A DNA stretch of 64,000 bases, taken from HK1 sp965202735 (GTDB lineage Bacteria > Pseudomonadota > Gammaproteobacteria > HK1). This document shows positions 7,412 to 18,043 of this stretch, one piece after another. Below the pieces are notes generated by a model. The model was not told where the DNA came from and did no database searches. It saw only the letters and a list, made by a program, of their open reading frames with translations. Made by a program: the position numbers and the translations under genes. How positions within the stretch are numbered: the stretch's first letter is position 1; each line of letters starts with the position of its first letter. Location of the stretch: the NCBI GenBank assembly GCA_965202735.1, contig OZ241844.1:372001-436000 (forward strand). Reading direction: 5' to 3'.

Positions 7412-7918
7412 GTGAGTGAGCCGCGAATCATCAAGAAGTATCCCAACCGGCGGCTGTACGACACCGAGGTCAGCCGTTACGTCACTCTCGAGGACGTGCG
7501 CAACCTGGTGCTGGAGGAGATTCCGTTCCAGGTCCGCGATGCCCGCACCAACGAGGACCTCACCCGCAGCATCCTGCTGCAGATCATCATGGAGCGGGAG
7601 GCGGACGGCGAGCCGATGTTCAGCGAGCAGGTGCTCGCGAACATCATCCGCTGCTACGGCGACTCGCTTCAGGGAATGATGGCGAGCTACCTGGAGCGCA
7701 GCCTGAACCTGTTTCTGGAGCAGCAGGCGCGGGTCCAGGACCAGATGAAGACGGTGATGGGAAGCGACCCGCTGTCGATGATGCGCGAGATCACGGAACG
7801 GAATCTCTCGATCTGGCAGGAGATGCAGGAGGGGCTGCTTCGCGCGGCGACGACTGCGCCGCCCCGCCGGCCGGAAGCGCGCTCCCGCAAGCCTTCGGCG
7901 TCCGGCGACGAGGACTGA
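7412..7918 (+). CDS. phaR: Polyhydroxyalkanoate synthesis repressor PhaR
   Basis: A 168-residue protein starting with GTG. It opens with the family hallmark IIKKYPNRRLYDTEVSRYVT (PHB/PHA accumulation regulator DNA-binding domain, residues 6-65). The PHB_acc segment follows (SILLQIIMEREADGEPMFSE), then a helical tail and a basic Arg/Pro-rich end. PhaR binds DNA and nascent PHA granules, repressing phasin and PHA genes until polymer forms. phaB lies about 480 bases downstream on the same strand, supporting the role. Confidence 0.93.
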   Translation: MSEPRIIKKYPNRRLYDTEVSRYVTLEDVRNLVLEEIPFQVRDARTNEDLTRSILLQIIMEREADGEPMFSEQVLANIIRCYGDSLQGMMASYLERSLNLFLEQQARVQDQMKTVMGSDPLSMMREITERNLSIWQEMQEGLLRAATTAPPRRPEARSRKPSASGDED

Positions 7919-7965
7919 GGCCACGCCGCCCTTCCCGGCTTCCCCGGCCCGATGCCGCGTGCATA

Positions 7966-8053
7966 CCGCACGGTGACCCGGCGGCCTTTCGGCCTCGAAG
8001 ACCCGGTTCGAGGGTCTGATGAACCGCTGGTCGCGACTTCCGGACCATCCCGG
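7966..8053 (+). repeat. Dispersed repeat family B, copy 1
   Basis: This stretch (core CCCGGTTCGAGGGTCTGATG and GCGACTTCCGGA) matches 43629-43716 over about 88 bases in the same orientation, at roughly three-quarters identity by eye. Confidence 0.7.
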
Positions 8054-8100
8054 GATTCGCGTCTGCGGCGCGTCAGCGACTCCAGCCAGTGCCCGGAAGA

Positions 8101-8204
8101 GCCGTACCCCGTGGTGGGATTCTGGCGCGATTTCGACCTTCAGGGCGTCGAGTCGAGGGGATTCATGGGCTTGTTTCCGCCCGGCGGGAATGGCTGGCGG
8201 CATG
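8101..8204 (+). repeat. Dispersed repeat family A, copy 1
   Basis: About 100 bases (core TTTCGACCTTCAGGGCGTCG) match the reverse complement of 30860-30964 at about 80% by eye. The 3' end carries half of the palindrome GGCGGGAATGGCT that occurs complete at 48061-48087. In one frame the copies share the peptide DFDLQGVESRG. Confidence 0.75.
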
Positions 8205-8400
8205 TCCGCAGCCTGTTGTTCGCAGCCGTGACTTGGCGGGCAATGCGGGCTAGTATCCGCCATTGCTGCGGCGCAACACTTCCACCGGGACCGGCGTCGT
8301 GGGACCGGTGGAGGGAGGCGGACCGGCTTCATGCCGGTGCGAGTCGACACCCGGCGCCGCAGTCGCAGGTGCTTCGTGGCGGCTTGAAGGAGGTATGCGG

Positions 8401-9150
8401 ATGTCCGAACGGGTCGCGCTGGTGACCGGCGGGATTGGCGAGCTTGGCCGATCCATCTGCGAACGACTGACTCGACAGGGATGCAGGGTGGCGGCGCTCG
8501 ACATCGCGCTGACCACGAACGGGGACGACGGGCGAAGCTGGCGGGCGCGGCTCGCGAGGGACGGGTTCGATGTCGTGCTCATTCCGGGAGACGTCACCGA
8601 CTTCGATTCGTGCATGCACGCGGTGGCCCGCACCGAGTCGGAGATCGGACCGGTGGACATCCTCGTCAACTGTGCGGGAATCACCCGCGACGCATCGCTC
8701 GGAAATCTCGACAAGCCCGGGTGGGACGCAGTCCTCGCCACCAACCTCGACAGCGTGTTCAACGTCACCAAGCAGGTGATCGACGGCATGTCCCGGCGCG
8801 GGTTCGGCCGCATCGTCAACATCTCCTCGCTCAACGGAGTCAAGGGCCAGTTCGGCCAGACCAACTACTCCGCCGCCAAGGCCGGAATGCACGGATTCAC
8901 CATGGCGCTCGCCCGCGAGGTCGCCCGCAAGGGGGTGACCGTGAACACCGTGTCGCCGGGCTACATGAACACGAAGATGGTCGAGGCGGTACCGCAGGAG
9001 ATCCTGACTCGCATCGTGGAGGAGATTCCGGTCGGACGCCTTGGCGACACCCGCGAGATCGCGGCCCTCGTCGCCTTCCTGTGCTCCGACGAGGCCGCAT
9101 TCATCACCGGCGCGAACTACAGCATCAACGGCGGGCACCACATGCACTGA
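8401..9150 (+). CDS. phaB: Acetoacetyl-CoA reductase (SDR family)
   Basis: A 249-residue short-chain dehydrogenase with TGGIGELG cofactor motif at the N terminus, NCAGI, the catalytic Ser in ISSLNGVKGQ and the YSAAKAG Tyr/Lys pair. It ends INGGHHMH, as is typical of PhbB/PhaB. It reduces acetoacetyl-CoA to (R)-3-hydroxybutyryl-CoA with NADPH, the monomer step of PHB synthesis. Two ATGs lie six bases apart (8395, 8401); AAGGAGG is 7 bases before the second and only 1 before the first, so 8401 is chosen. The PHA context argues against a generic FabG. Confidence 0.9.
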   Translation: MSERVALVTGGIGELGRSICERLTRQGCRVAALDIALTTNGDDGRSWRARLARDGFDVVLIPGDVTDFDSCMHAVARTESEIGPVDILVNCAGITRDASLGNLDKPGWDAVLATNLDSVFNVTKQVIDGMSRRGFGRIVNISSLNGVKGQFGQTNYSAAKAGMHGFTMALAREVARKGVTVNTVSPGYMNTKMVEAVPQEILTRIVEEIPVGRLGDTREIAALVAFLCSDEAAFITGANYSINGGHHMH

Positions 9151-9252
9151 CGGCCGGCTCGCGTTCGGGTCCGGGACCGGGATCGGGCCGGAATCGGAAT
9201 CGGGTCCGGGACCCGGGCGGCCTCGCGCATCAACGGCGGCCGCCGGATGCAC
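9121..9252. repeat. Partial duplication of the phaB 3' end, plus low-complexity tract
   Basis: AGCATCAACGGCGGGCACCA...ATGCACTGACGGC at the end of phaB is echoed as GCATCAACGGCGGCCGCCGG...ATGCACCGACGCC at 9228-9258. The bases between (9158-9212) are GGGACCGGGATC/GAATCGGGTCCGGGAC-type short repeats. No gene is seen from 9151 to 9434. Confidence 0.55.
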
Positions 9253-9434
9253 CGACGCCCGGCGCCCCGGCCGGGCAGGGAGCCCGGCGAGGACGGCTGC
9301 TTCATGGGAGCCCGCTCCGATCGGCCCCCGGCCGGGCGGGGAATCCGGGGTTCCGGCGAGGGGGTTCCCGGTCCGCGCGGGCCCGGGGGCGCAACGACGA
9401 CCGCCGCGCGGGCGGCGGCATTCGGAGGCGGCGC

Positions 9435-9710
9435 ATGAAGATCAACGTCACGATGGAGACCACCCCGGCCGAGTTGCGGGAATTCCTCGGCCTTCCCGAG
9501 GTGCAGCCGCTCCAGGCGGAGATGATCGACAGGATCCGCGAGCAGATGCGGGCGGGGGTGGAAGGGTTCGACCCCCTCACGATGATGCGTCCGTTCATCA
9601 CCCCCGACCTCCGGAGCATGGAGGCGATGCAGCGCGCGTTCTGGGACGGCCTCTCGACGATGGCGAACGCGACCGCGGGCGCGAACCGGGACGGAAAGGG
9701 CAAGGGCTGA
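9435..9710 (+). CDS. Small DUF6489-like protein
   Basis: A 91-residue protein beginning MKINVTMETTPAELREFLGL, the layout of short proteobacterial proteins annotated DUF6489. These have a first beta strand, the TPxExRxFLGLPxVxP motif, then a helix with QAEMIDRIREQM and a later MRPFITPDL...AFW segment. It ends in a Lys/Gly tail. Such proteins are often encoded near PHA genes, and a phasin-like or granule-associated role is conceivable but not shown here. GGAGGCGGCGC precedes the ATG. Confidence 0.75.
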   Translation: MKINVTMETTPAELREFLGLPEVQPLQAEMIDRIREQMRAGVEGFDPLTMMRPFITPDLRSMEAMQRAFWDGLSTMANATAGANRDGKGKG

Positions 9711-9812
9711 GCGCCGCCGCCTTCGCGGCGGTGCGCGACGGGAGCCGACGCTCGTCGGGCGGAGGCTTGCGGATCGTGGTGCGCGAGCACCGCCGCCGGT
9801 CGCCCGGCGCCG

Positions 9813-11483
9813 TCAGAACTCCCGAGCCCGCTCGACCAGCCAGGCGGCGACGCCGGACAGCAGCTCGGCGTGCGCCCGGCGGCCCGCCAGCAGACCCCAG
9901 TGCCCGCCGGGATGCTCCCGGCTCGCTGCGGGCGATGTCCCGGCCCACTGCGCGAGGGGCCGCGAGGCGGCGGGCGGCACGATCCGGTCGTCGCGCGCGA
10001 GGACGTTCAGCAGCGGCGTCTCGAGCCCGGAGAGCCTGTAACGATGGCCGTCGATGACCGCGCCGCCGCCGGCGGCGAAGGAGTCGTCGCGGTAGAACGC
10101 GCGGTAGAGCCCGCGGAACGTCTCCCCGGGGAAGGCCGGCGGGAAGCGGCGGGCCGCCTCGAACCGTGCGATCCGGGGGGCGGGATCCGCGCGGTCCAGG
10201 CCGTCCAGCAGGGTGAGGAACCCGCCCCCACACCAGCGCATCGGTGATGACGCCGCGGCCAGGGCCGCGACGAGCGGACCCGGAACGTTGCCGAGGACAT
10301 CGACGAGCCGTTCCCCGCCGCACGCCCGCAGCCACTCCGCGAACGCGTCCTCGCCCGAAGCGAACCGGACCGGCGTCGACAGGGTGACCAGCGCGGCGGC
10401 CTTGCCCGGATACCGGAGGCAGTAGAGCAGGGCCAGCAGCCCGCCGTGGAAGTGGCCGGCGAGGGCGGGGCGCCGGCCGTGGGCCGCCTCCCGCATCGCA
10501 TCGACGGCGCGGTCGAGCCGTTCGAGCTGGTCGGCGACGGTGTGGTACCGGTCGGTCTCGTCGGTCCGGCCCCAGTCGAGCAGCCAGGCGTCGACCCCGT
10601 GCCCGCCCAGGGTGCGCACGATCGAGCGTTGCGGGTCGAGGTCGAACATGTGCGGACCGGTCGTGAACCCGGGGATCACCAGCACGCGGGCGCGGACCTC
10701 TCCCGCGCCGGGGAACGCGGTCAGGGTCGCGTTGCCGTCACGCAGGACCGGCTCCCCGGCCTCCGACGGCGGCGCGCCGAAGGGTGGCGGCATGCCGGAG
10801 GGCGGTGGTACGCCGGAGAGTGGCGGCACGCCGGAGGGTGGCGGCACGCCGGAGGGCGGCGGCACGCCGGAGGGCGGCCACACGTTGAAGGGCTCCGGCA
10901 CGCCGAAGGGCTCCGGTACGAACGGCGGCAATGGCGGAGGGGGCTCGAGGGCGCGGGCGAGACCCGATGCGGCGGCGGGGTCGCGCTCCAGCCAGTCGAG
11001 CACCGCGGCGGCGGCCGCGCGCCGGGCGCGGTCGAAGTCCGGGCTCGACGAGAACGCCCGGAACCCGTCGTCGATGCGCCCCGCGAGCTCGTCGTAGTCC
11101 GGGACGACGGCTCCGGCGCCGGCGGCACCTGCCTGCGGGCCGGCGATCGATCGCATCGCCCGCCCGGCGCACTCGCCGGTCAGGCGGGCGAGGTCGGCCA
11201 TCGCGCGTGCCGCGTCCCGCGAATGCGCGGTCGGGTCCACCGCGCGCATCGCCGCCGCGAACGGCCCGGCCCAGGCCCCGAACGCGGCCGAGAACGCCGG
11301 GCCGAGGTCGCCGAAGCGGCCCTGGACGCATGCGCCCCGGACGACCCCGTCGACCGCCGCGAGGAGCGACTCCACATGCGTCGTCCGCGGCGCCCCGCGA
11401 TACGTCGCCGAAGCCCCGCGGCGATGCGCCGTCGAAGCCCCGCGAGGTTCGTCCCCGCGACCGTCTCGCGGCGGGCTCACCAT
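9813..11483 (-). CDS. PhaC-like alpha/beta hydrolase with missing nucleophile
   Basis: A 556-residue protein in three parts. The N-terminal 170 residues are helical and could be PhaE-like. A Pro-rich linker (PPSGVP-type hexapeptides) follows. The C-terminal third is an alpha/beta hydrolase resembling class III PHA synthase: VLVIPGFTTGPHMFDLDPQR, a WLLDWG strand, catalytic-type Asp in ARDDRIVPP and His in GGHWGLLAGRRA. The nucleophile elbow, GxCxGG in PHA synthases, reads GHFHGG, with Phe345 (codon 10451-10449) where Cys or Ser belongs. It may be inactive, use another residue, or reflect a base error. The start is uncertain because the first 35 residues are low-complexity. Confidence 0.7.
   Translation of the reverse strand: MVSPPRDGRGDEPRGASTAHRRGASATYRGAPRTTHVESLLAAVDGVVRGACVQGRFGDLGPAFSAAFGAWAGPFAAAMRAVDPTAHSRDAARAMADLARLTGECAGRAMRSIAGPQAGAAGAGAVVPDYDELAGRIDDGFRAFSSSPDFDRARRAAAAAVLDWLERDPAAASGLARALEPPPPLPPFVPEPFGVPEPFNVWPPSGVPPPSGVPPPSGVPPLSGVPPPSGMPPPFGAPPSEAGEPVLRDGNATLTAFPGAGEVRARVLVIPGFTTGPHMFDLDPQRSIVRTLGGHGVDAWLLDWGRTDETDRYHTVADQLERLDRAVDAMREAAHGRRPALAGHFHGGLLALLYCLRYPGKAAALVTLSTPVRFASGEDAFAEWLRACGGERLVDVLGNVPGPLVAALAAASSPMRWCGGGFLTLLDGLDRADPAPRIARFEAARRFPPAFPGETFRGLYRAFYRDDSFAAGGGAVIDGHRYRLSGLETPLLNVLARDDRIVPPAASRPLAQWAGTSPAASREHPGGHWGLLAGRRAHAELLSGVAAWLVERAREF
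10785..10925 (-). repeat. 18-bp repeats encoding a Pro-Pro-Ser-Gly-Val linker
   Basis: Degenerate 18-bp units (CCGGAGGGCGGCGGCACG on the plus strand) occur about seven times in tandem and encode the proline-rich linker of the PhaC-like protein. The reading frame is kept throughout. These are in-gene minisatellite repeats, not a CRISPR array. Confidence 0.85.
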
Positions 11484-11562
11484 CCGGCGCCGGAGCTCGT
11501 CACGTCCGGTCCTTCACAGTCGGCTACGCCCGGTGAAGTGTCCGATCCGGTGCGGAGCCCCC

Positions 11563-13503
<1,941 letters not shown>

Positions 13504-13510
13504 GTCTCCT

Positions 13511-13619
13511 CCTCGAGCCGTTGCTCCCGGTCGTGGTCGTTGCCGGGATTCGGCTCCCGCAGCGGAATCGGCTCCCGCGGCGCCTCGAGCCGTTGCTCCC
13601 GGTCGTGGTCGTTGCCGGG
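13511..13619. repeat. 37-bp direct repeat upstream of acs
   Basis: CCTCGAGCCGTTGCTCCCGG... occurs at 13511-13547 and 13583-13619, identical over 37 bases. Between the copies is a shorter doublet (ATTCGGCTCCCGC / AATCGGCTCCCGC). It fills the gap between acs and the methyltransferase gene. Confidence 0.85.
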
Positions 13620-13625
13620 GGAATC

Positions 13626-14411
13626 CTACTTCAAGGCGGTGACCCAGGTAATCCAGCCGGCGTCCGCCTCCCCGTGCTCGGCCGGCGTGAACACCCCGTT
13701 GCCCTCGCCGGTGCGCCGGTCGGCGCCCTGCCAGTACACCGTCACCTCGCGGAAGCCGGCCTCCTCCAGGACCTCGCGGATCTCGGGCAGGGTCCACAGC
13801 CGCCACTCGTAGACGAAGGCATCCCGGATGCGGGAGCCGTCGGGGAACCGGAAGTGGATGCGGCAGCGGTTGCGGCCGGTGATCGGGTCGTACCACGCCT
13901 GGTCCCAGACGTAGGTGAACCCCTCGTGCTCGGTCGTCTCCCGCATCTCCCGGAAGGCGTCGTACCCGCCGTAGGCGTCGAGGAAGAAGACGCCGTCGGC
14001 GACCAGCGCGTCGCGCACCTTCCCGAAGTAGCCGCGCAGCGCGGCGCGCGTATGCAGCACCCAGTAGCTGAAGTTCATGGCGAGCACCGCGTCCATGGCG
14101 CCGCGGTCCACCTCCAGCACGTCGGCGTGGACCAGCTCGATCCGCCACGCGGACCGTCCGAGCGGCTCGACGTTGTGCCGGCGCCCCCAGGCGAGCACCC
14201 CGGCGTCGATGTCGACGGCCACCGCCCGGTTCGTCCGCCGGCGCCGGACCCACTCGCACGCCGCGCTCGCGGTGCCGCAGAAGTCCTCGCGCAGGCGCCG
14301 CGCCCGGCGCCGGCGCAGCTTCGCGAAGGTCTCGTCGACGAAGTCGATCTCCGCCTCCACGCACTGCACCGCCCGCTGGTAGAGCGCGTGGACGTCGGCC
14401 TTCGAGGCCAT
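13626..14411 (-). CDS. Class I SAM-dependent methyltransferase
   Basis: A 261-residue protein from the chosen start. It has motif I LREDFCGTASAACEWV, an acidic post-motif (AVDIDAGVLAWG), VHADVLEV and AMNFSYWVLH, followed by a beta-rich C-terminal half ending GWITWVTALK. The substrate is not predictable. Position next to acs and the PHA genes gives no clear link. The start at 14411 has GGAG close by; an in-frame ATG at 14450 would add 13 basic residues and has no ribosome-binding site. Confidence 0.8.
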   Translation of the reverse strand: MASKADVHALYQRAVQCVEAEIDFVDETFAKLRRRRARRLREDFCGTASAACEWVRRRRTNRAVAVDIDAGVLAWGRRHNVEPLGRSAWRIELVHADVLEVDRGAMDAVLAMNFSYWVLHTRAALRGYFGKVRDALVADGVFFLDAYGGYDAFREMRETTEHEGFTYVWDQAWYDPITGRNRCRIHFRFPDGSRIRDAFVYEWRLWTLPEIREVLEEAGFREVTVYWQGADRRTGEGNGVFTPAEHGEADAGWITWVTALK

Positions 14412-15196
14412 CGTCTCCGCGCGGCGTCGCGGAGTGCGTTTCCGGGGCATGGGAGGGCTCGCGGCGGCGGGACGGGGCGCGCATGAGGCGGCGACCTTGC
14501 CCATGCCGCGCGGAGCCGGTCAAGGCCGGGTGCGCGGATGCCGCTCGTCCCGGCCGGCCGGCGGGCGTCCGACGGGTGTGCATCCGACCCGCGGGGTCCC
14601 TCGTTTCCGGCCCCGGGAGACGCCGGATCGAGGGCATTCAGCGATCGTTCGCGAGGTCGGGATGCGCGCGCTCCCGGGGGACGCCGCGAATCGGACGTGG
14701 ACCCGCATCCGGGCGCCGGGCCAGCGCCCGGCCGGCATCTATGGCGCTCGGCGCGGTGGTGGTATGTTTGCCGTGAAGATGCTCCGGGATTCGGCGCAAC
14801 GCATCCTGTGCGCCGCCGGTCGGCGGCACCGGGCATTCAAACCTTGCGGCGCTCCGGTTGCGGGCTGCGACCGGCAGGCGACCCCGATGTGGCCCGAAGT
14901 CCGCCCGCGCGAGGAGCACCGATTTTCATTCGACGGGGTGGTCCAGCACGACGTCGACCATGACCGTTGGCGCCGGCCGGCGGTCCGGAAGGCCCTGATC
15001 CATGGCCCGATTCATGACTCTGGTCCATGACTCTGGTCCATGACTTCGGGCCATGGCTCCGGGCCGTGACCCGGGCCATGGATCCGGATCCTGCGCGCGA
15101 CCCCGCGTGCGATCCTTCGCGGCGGACGGCGCGGGGGAGCATCGGGAGCGGACCCGACCGGCGCCGCGCGCGGCGCGACGGCGCAAGGGGGGTGGC
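14412..15196. other. Long non-coding gap before the molybdoenzyme genes
   Basis: No convincing gene on either strand. From about 15000 to 15080 there is a degenerate short repeat (ATGACTCTGGTCC, then ATGACTTCGGGCC and GTGACCCGGGCC variants). The rest is ordinary high-GC sequence. AAGGGGGG at 15185-15192 serves as ribosome-binding site for the next gene. Confidence 0.5.
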
Positions 15197-18043
15197 GTGA
15201 GCGGAGAGCGAAGCGGGAGCGGCGCCGGCAAGGGCGCCGGCAACGGCGGCGCCGGCGAGGTCTGGAAGCCGGTCTACTGCTATCAGTGCGTCGCCGGCCC
15301 GGATCTCATGAAGGTCCAGGTCGAGGACGGGGTCGCGACCCGGGTCCGGTCGAACTTCGACGCGAGCGACAGCCACCCGGGCGGCGGACGGGTGTGCGTC
15401 AAGGCCTACGGCCTCATCCAGAAGACCTACAACCCGCACCGCATCCGCCAGCCCATGAGGCGCACCAACCCGCGCAAGGGCCGCGGCGAGGACCCGGGCT
15501 TCGTCCCGGTGACCTGGGACGAGGCGCTCGACGCCATCGCCGCCCGCATGATCGACATCCGCTCCCGAGGGCTCGTGGACGAGTCGGGATTCCCGCGGCT
15601 CGCGGTGAGCTTCGGCGGGGGCGGGACCCCCACCCAGTACATGGGGACCCTCCCGGCACTCCTCTCCGCCTGGGGACCGATCGACATGGGGTTCGGGGCG
15701 GGGCAGGGCGTGAAGTGCTATCACAGCGAGCACCTCTACGGCGAGCTGTGGCACCGCGCGTTCATCGTCGCGCCGGACACCCCGCGCTGCCGCTACGTCA
15801 TAAGCTGCGGCAACAACGCGGAGGCCTCGGCCGGGGTGGCCGGGGTGTGGCGCCAGGCCGACGCGCGCTCGCGCGGGCTGAAGCGCGTGCAGGTCGAGCC
15901 GCATCTCTCCGTGACCGGGGCGGTGTCGGCGGAGTGGGTCCCGATCCGGCCGAAGACCGACGCGGCGTTCCTCTACGCGCTCCTCCATCGCATCGTGCAC
16001 GAGCGCGGGTGGCGCGAGGTGTGCGACATCGAGTTTCTGCGCGACTCCACCAACGCCCCCTACCTGGTCGGCCCCAACGGCTACTACCTCCGCGACCCGG
16101 CGAGCCGCCGGCCCCTGCTGTGGGACGCCGACGCGGAGCGGGCGGCGCCCTTCGACGCGATGCAGGGGCGGCGTCCCGCCCTCGACGGGGTGCGGGTCGC
16201 GGCCGGCGTCGAGGAGGGTCCGGACGGCGAGGAGTGGCGGCACGAGGCGGCGCAGGCGCGCCCCGCCTTCCAGCTCTTCCTCGACCACGTGCGGGCGTGC
16301 ACCCCGGAGTGGGCCGAGGGCGAGAGCGACGTGCCGGCGGCGACCACGCGCCGCATCGCCGACGAGTACGTCGCCCACGCCTGCGTCGGCGAGACCATCG
16401 AGATCGAAGGCCGCCGGCTTCCCTTCCGCCCGGTCGCGGTGCTCCTCGGCAAGGGGGTGAGCAACGGCTGGGGCGGCTATCCGTGCTGCTGGGCGCGGAC
16501 GATGCTCGCGGTGCTGGTGGGGGCGCTGGAGGTGCCCGGCGGGATGCTCGGGACCGCGGTCAAGCTGAACCGGCCCGCCGACAGCCGGCACAAGAGCGTG
16601 CGGCCGATGCGCGACGGCTTCATGGACTACCCCTTCAACCCGACGACCCGCGAGGCGTGGAGCCGTCACCCCGGCATCCGCAACGCCTTCCGGATGATGG
16701 TGCCGCTGGCCGCGAACTCCCCCTGGTCGCCCGCGCTCGGCCCGGCCCACCTTCCGTGGCTCTTTCAGAAGCAGGCGCCGGAGAAGTGGCCGCGCCCGAC
16801 CCGCCCGGAGATGTGGATCAACTACCGGACGAATCCGTCGATCTCCTCCGTCAACGCCCGCGAGGTGGCGGAGCGGGTGGCGGAGTTCCCGTTCATCGTC
16901 TCGTTCGCGTACACGCTGGACGAGACGAACTGGATGGCCGACTACCTGCTCCCGGACGCGACCGACCTGGAGAGCCTCCAGCTCATGCGCATCGGCTCGA
17001 CCAAGTTCATCGAGCAGTTCTGGAACCGGCAGGGGTGGGCGGTGCGCCAGCCGGTGGTGGAGCCGGCGGTGGACGCGCGCGACATGACCGACATCGCGAC
17101 CGGGCTCGCGCGCCGCACGGGGCTGCTGGAGCCCTACAACCAGGCGATCAACCGCGGCGCGGCGGGGATGCGGCTCCGGTCGGACGCCTTCGACTACGCT
17201 CTCGACGACACGAAGGTCCACTCTCGGGAGGCGATCTGGGACGCGGTGGCGCACGCCGCGAGCCACGACCTCACCGCGGGCGGGCAGGTGGTCGGGATCG
17301 ACTGGTTCCGGGAGCACGGCTTCCTGCTCCGGCCGTACTCGCAGATGGAGTGGTTCCTCTACCCGACGGTGAAGGAGCAGGGGCTTCGCTTCGAGCTTCC
17401 CTACCAGGAGCGCATCAAGCGTCACGGCGAGGAGCTGGCCCGCCGCCTCCACGAGATCGGGATCGAGTGGTGGGAGCGGCAGCTCGCCGAGTACGAGCCG
17501 CTGCCCTCGTACGAGCCCTTCCCGGACATCTGGTCGGACTACGTGCGCGAGGCGGGGGGCGACCCGGACGAGTTCCCGTTCTGGGCCCTCACCGCCCGCA
17601 GCATGCAGTACTCGTGGGGCGCGAACGTCGGCATTCCCCTCATCAACGAGGTCGCCGGGAACGTGGCCGGCCACCGCGGGGTGCTGATGAACCGCGCCGC
17701 CGCGCGCGCGCTCGGGATCGGGGACGGCGACCCGGTGATCATCGGGTCGGTGGTGGGCGAGACGCAGGGCAGGGCGGTGCTCCGGGAAGGTGTCCGGCCG
17801 GACACGGTGGTCATGATCGGGCAGTTCGACCACTGGGTGACGCCGTTCGCGAAGGACCTCGGGCTCGCGAGCCTCAACTCGGTGACCCCGCTCTCTCTCT
17901 CCCTCACCGACTCGACGGGGAGCGTGGCGGACCTGATGCGGGTGCGGGTGCGCCGGGCCGAGGACGTCGACCTGCGGCGCCACGCCGCGGCGACCGCGGA
18001 CTCCGGGACGGGCCGGAGGCCGCGTCCGGCGATGGCCCCGTGA
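15197..18043 (+). CDS. Molybdopterin oxidoreductase catalytic subunit
   Basis: A 948-residue member of the DMSO-reductase family. It has an N-terminal iron-sulphur-type motif YCYQC (Cys28, Cys31) and Cys67. The third cysteine of the usual CxxCxxxC is missing (Pro35), so only three ligands are seen. The Mo-bis-MGD domains follow (VSFGGGGTPTQYMG, ISCGNNAE, AVLLGKGVSNGWGG, YLLPDATDLESLQ), then a C-terminal molydopterin-binding domain (AARALGIGDGDPVIIGS). No Tat signal is present. GTG at 15197 follows AAGGGGGG. With the next gene it forms a membrane-bound reductase or dehydrogenase; thiosulfate-, tetrathionate- or polysulfide-type substrates are possible but undetermined. Confidence 0.85.
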   Translation: MSGERSGSGAGKGAGNGGAGEVWKPVYCYQCVAGPDLMKVQVEDGVATRVRSNFDASDSHPGGGRVCVKAYGLIQKTYNPHRIRQPMRRTNPRKGRGEDPGFVPVTWDEALDAIAARMIDIRSRGLVDESGFPRLAVSFGGGGTPTQYMGTLPALLSAWGPIDMGFGAGQGVKCYHSEHLYGELWHRAFIVAPDTPRCRYVISCGNNAEASAGVAGVWRQADARSRGLKRVQVEPHLSVTGAVSAEWVPIRPKTDAAFLYALLHRIVHERGWREVCDIEFLRDSTNAPYLVGPNGYYLRDPASRRPLLWDADAERAAPFDAMQGRRPALDGVRVAAGVEEGPDGEEWRHEAAQARPAFQLFLDHVRACTPEWAEGESDVPAATTRRIADEYVAHACVGETIEIEGRRLPFRPVAVLLGKGVSNGWGGYPCCWARTMLAVLVGALEVPGGMLGTAVKLNRPADSRHKSVRPMRDGFMDYPFNPTTREAWSRHPGIRNAFRMMVPLAANSPWSPALGPAHLPWLFQKQAPEKWPRPTRPEMWINYRTNPSISSVNAREVAERVAEFPFIVSFAYTLDETNWMADYLLPDATDLESLQLMRIGSTKFIEQFWNRQGWAVRQPVVEPAVDARDMTDIATGLARRTGLLEPYNQAINRGAAGMRLRSDAFDYALDDTKVHSREAIWDAVAHAASHDLTAGGQVVGIDWFREHGFLLRPYSQMEWFLYPTVKEQGLRFELPYQERIKRHGEELARRLHEIGIEWWERQLAEYEPLPSYEPFPDIWSDYVREAGGDPDEFPFWALTARSMQYSWGANVGIPLINEVAGNVAGHRGVLMNRAAARALGIGDGDPVIIGSVVGETQGRAVLREGVRPDTVVMIGQFDHWVTPFAKDLGLASLNSVTPLSLSLTDSTGSVADLMRVRVRRAEDVDLRRHAAATADSGTGRRPRPAMAP

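Larger units (their letters stand above)
7919..8400. other. phaR-phaB intergenic region
   Basis: No supported gene. It holds one copy each of two dispersed repeats found elsewhere in the window (7966-8053 and 8101-8204) and, at its end, the AAGGAGG ribosome-binding site (8387-8393) of phaB. Confidence 0.6.

Noticed and set aside
10785..10925. CRISPR-like array
   Set aside because: The 18-bp units are directly tandem without spacers and encode an in-frame proline-rich linker.
13504..14637. N-terminal extension of acs giving a protein of 1024 codons
   Set aside because: The extra part runs antisense or out of frame through the methyltransferase gene and the 37-bp repeats, while AGGAGGAGAC marks the ATG at 13503.
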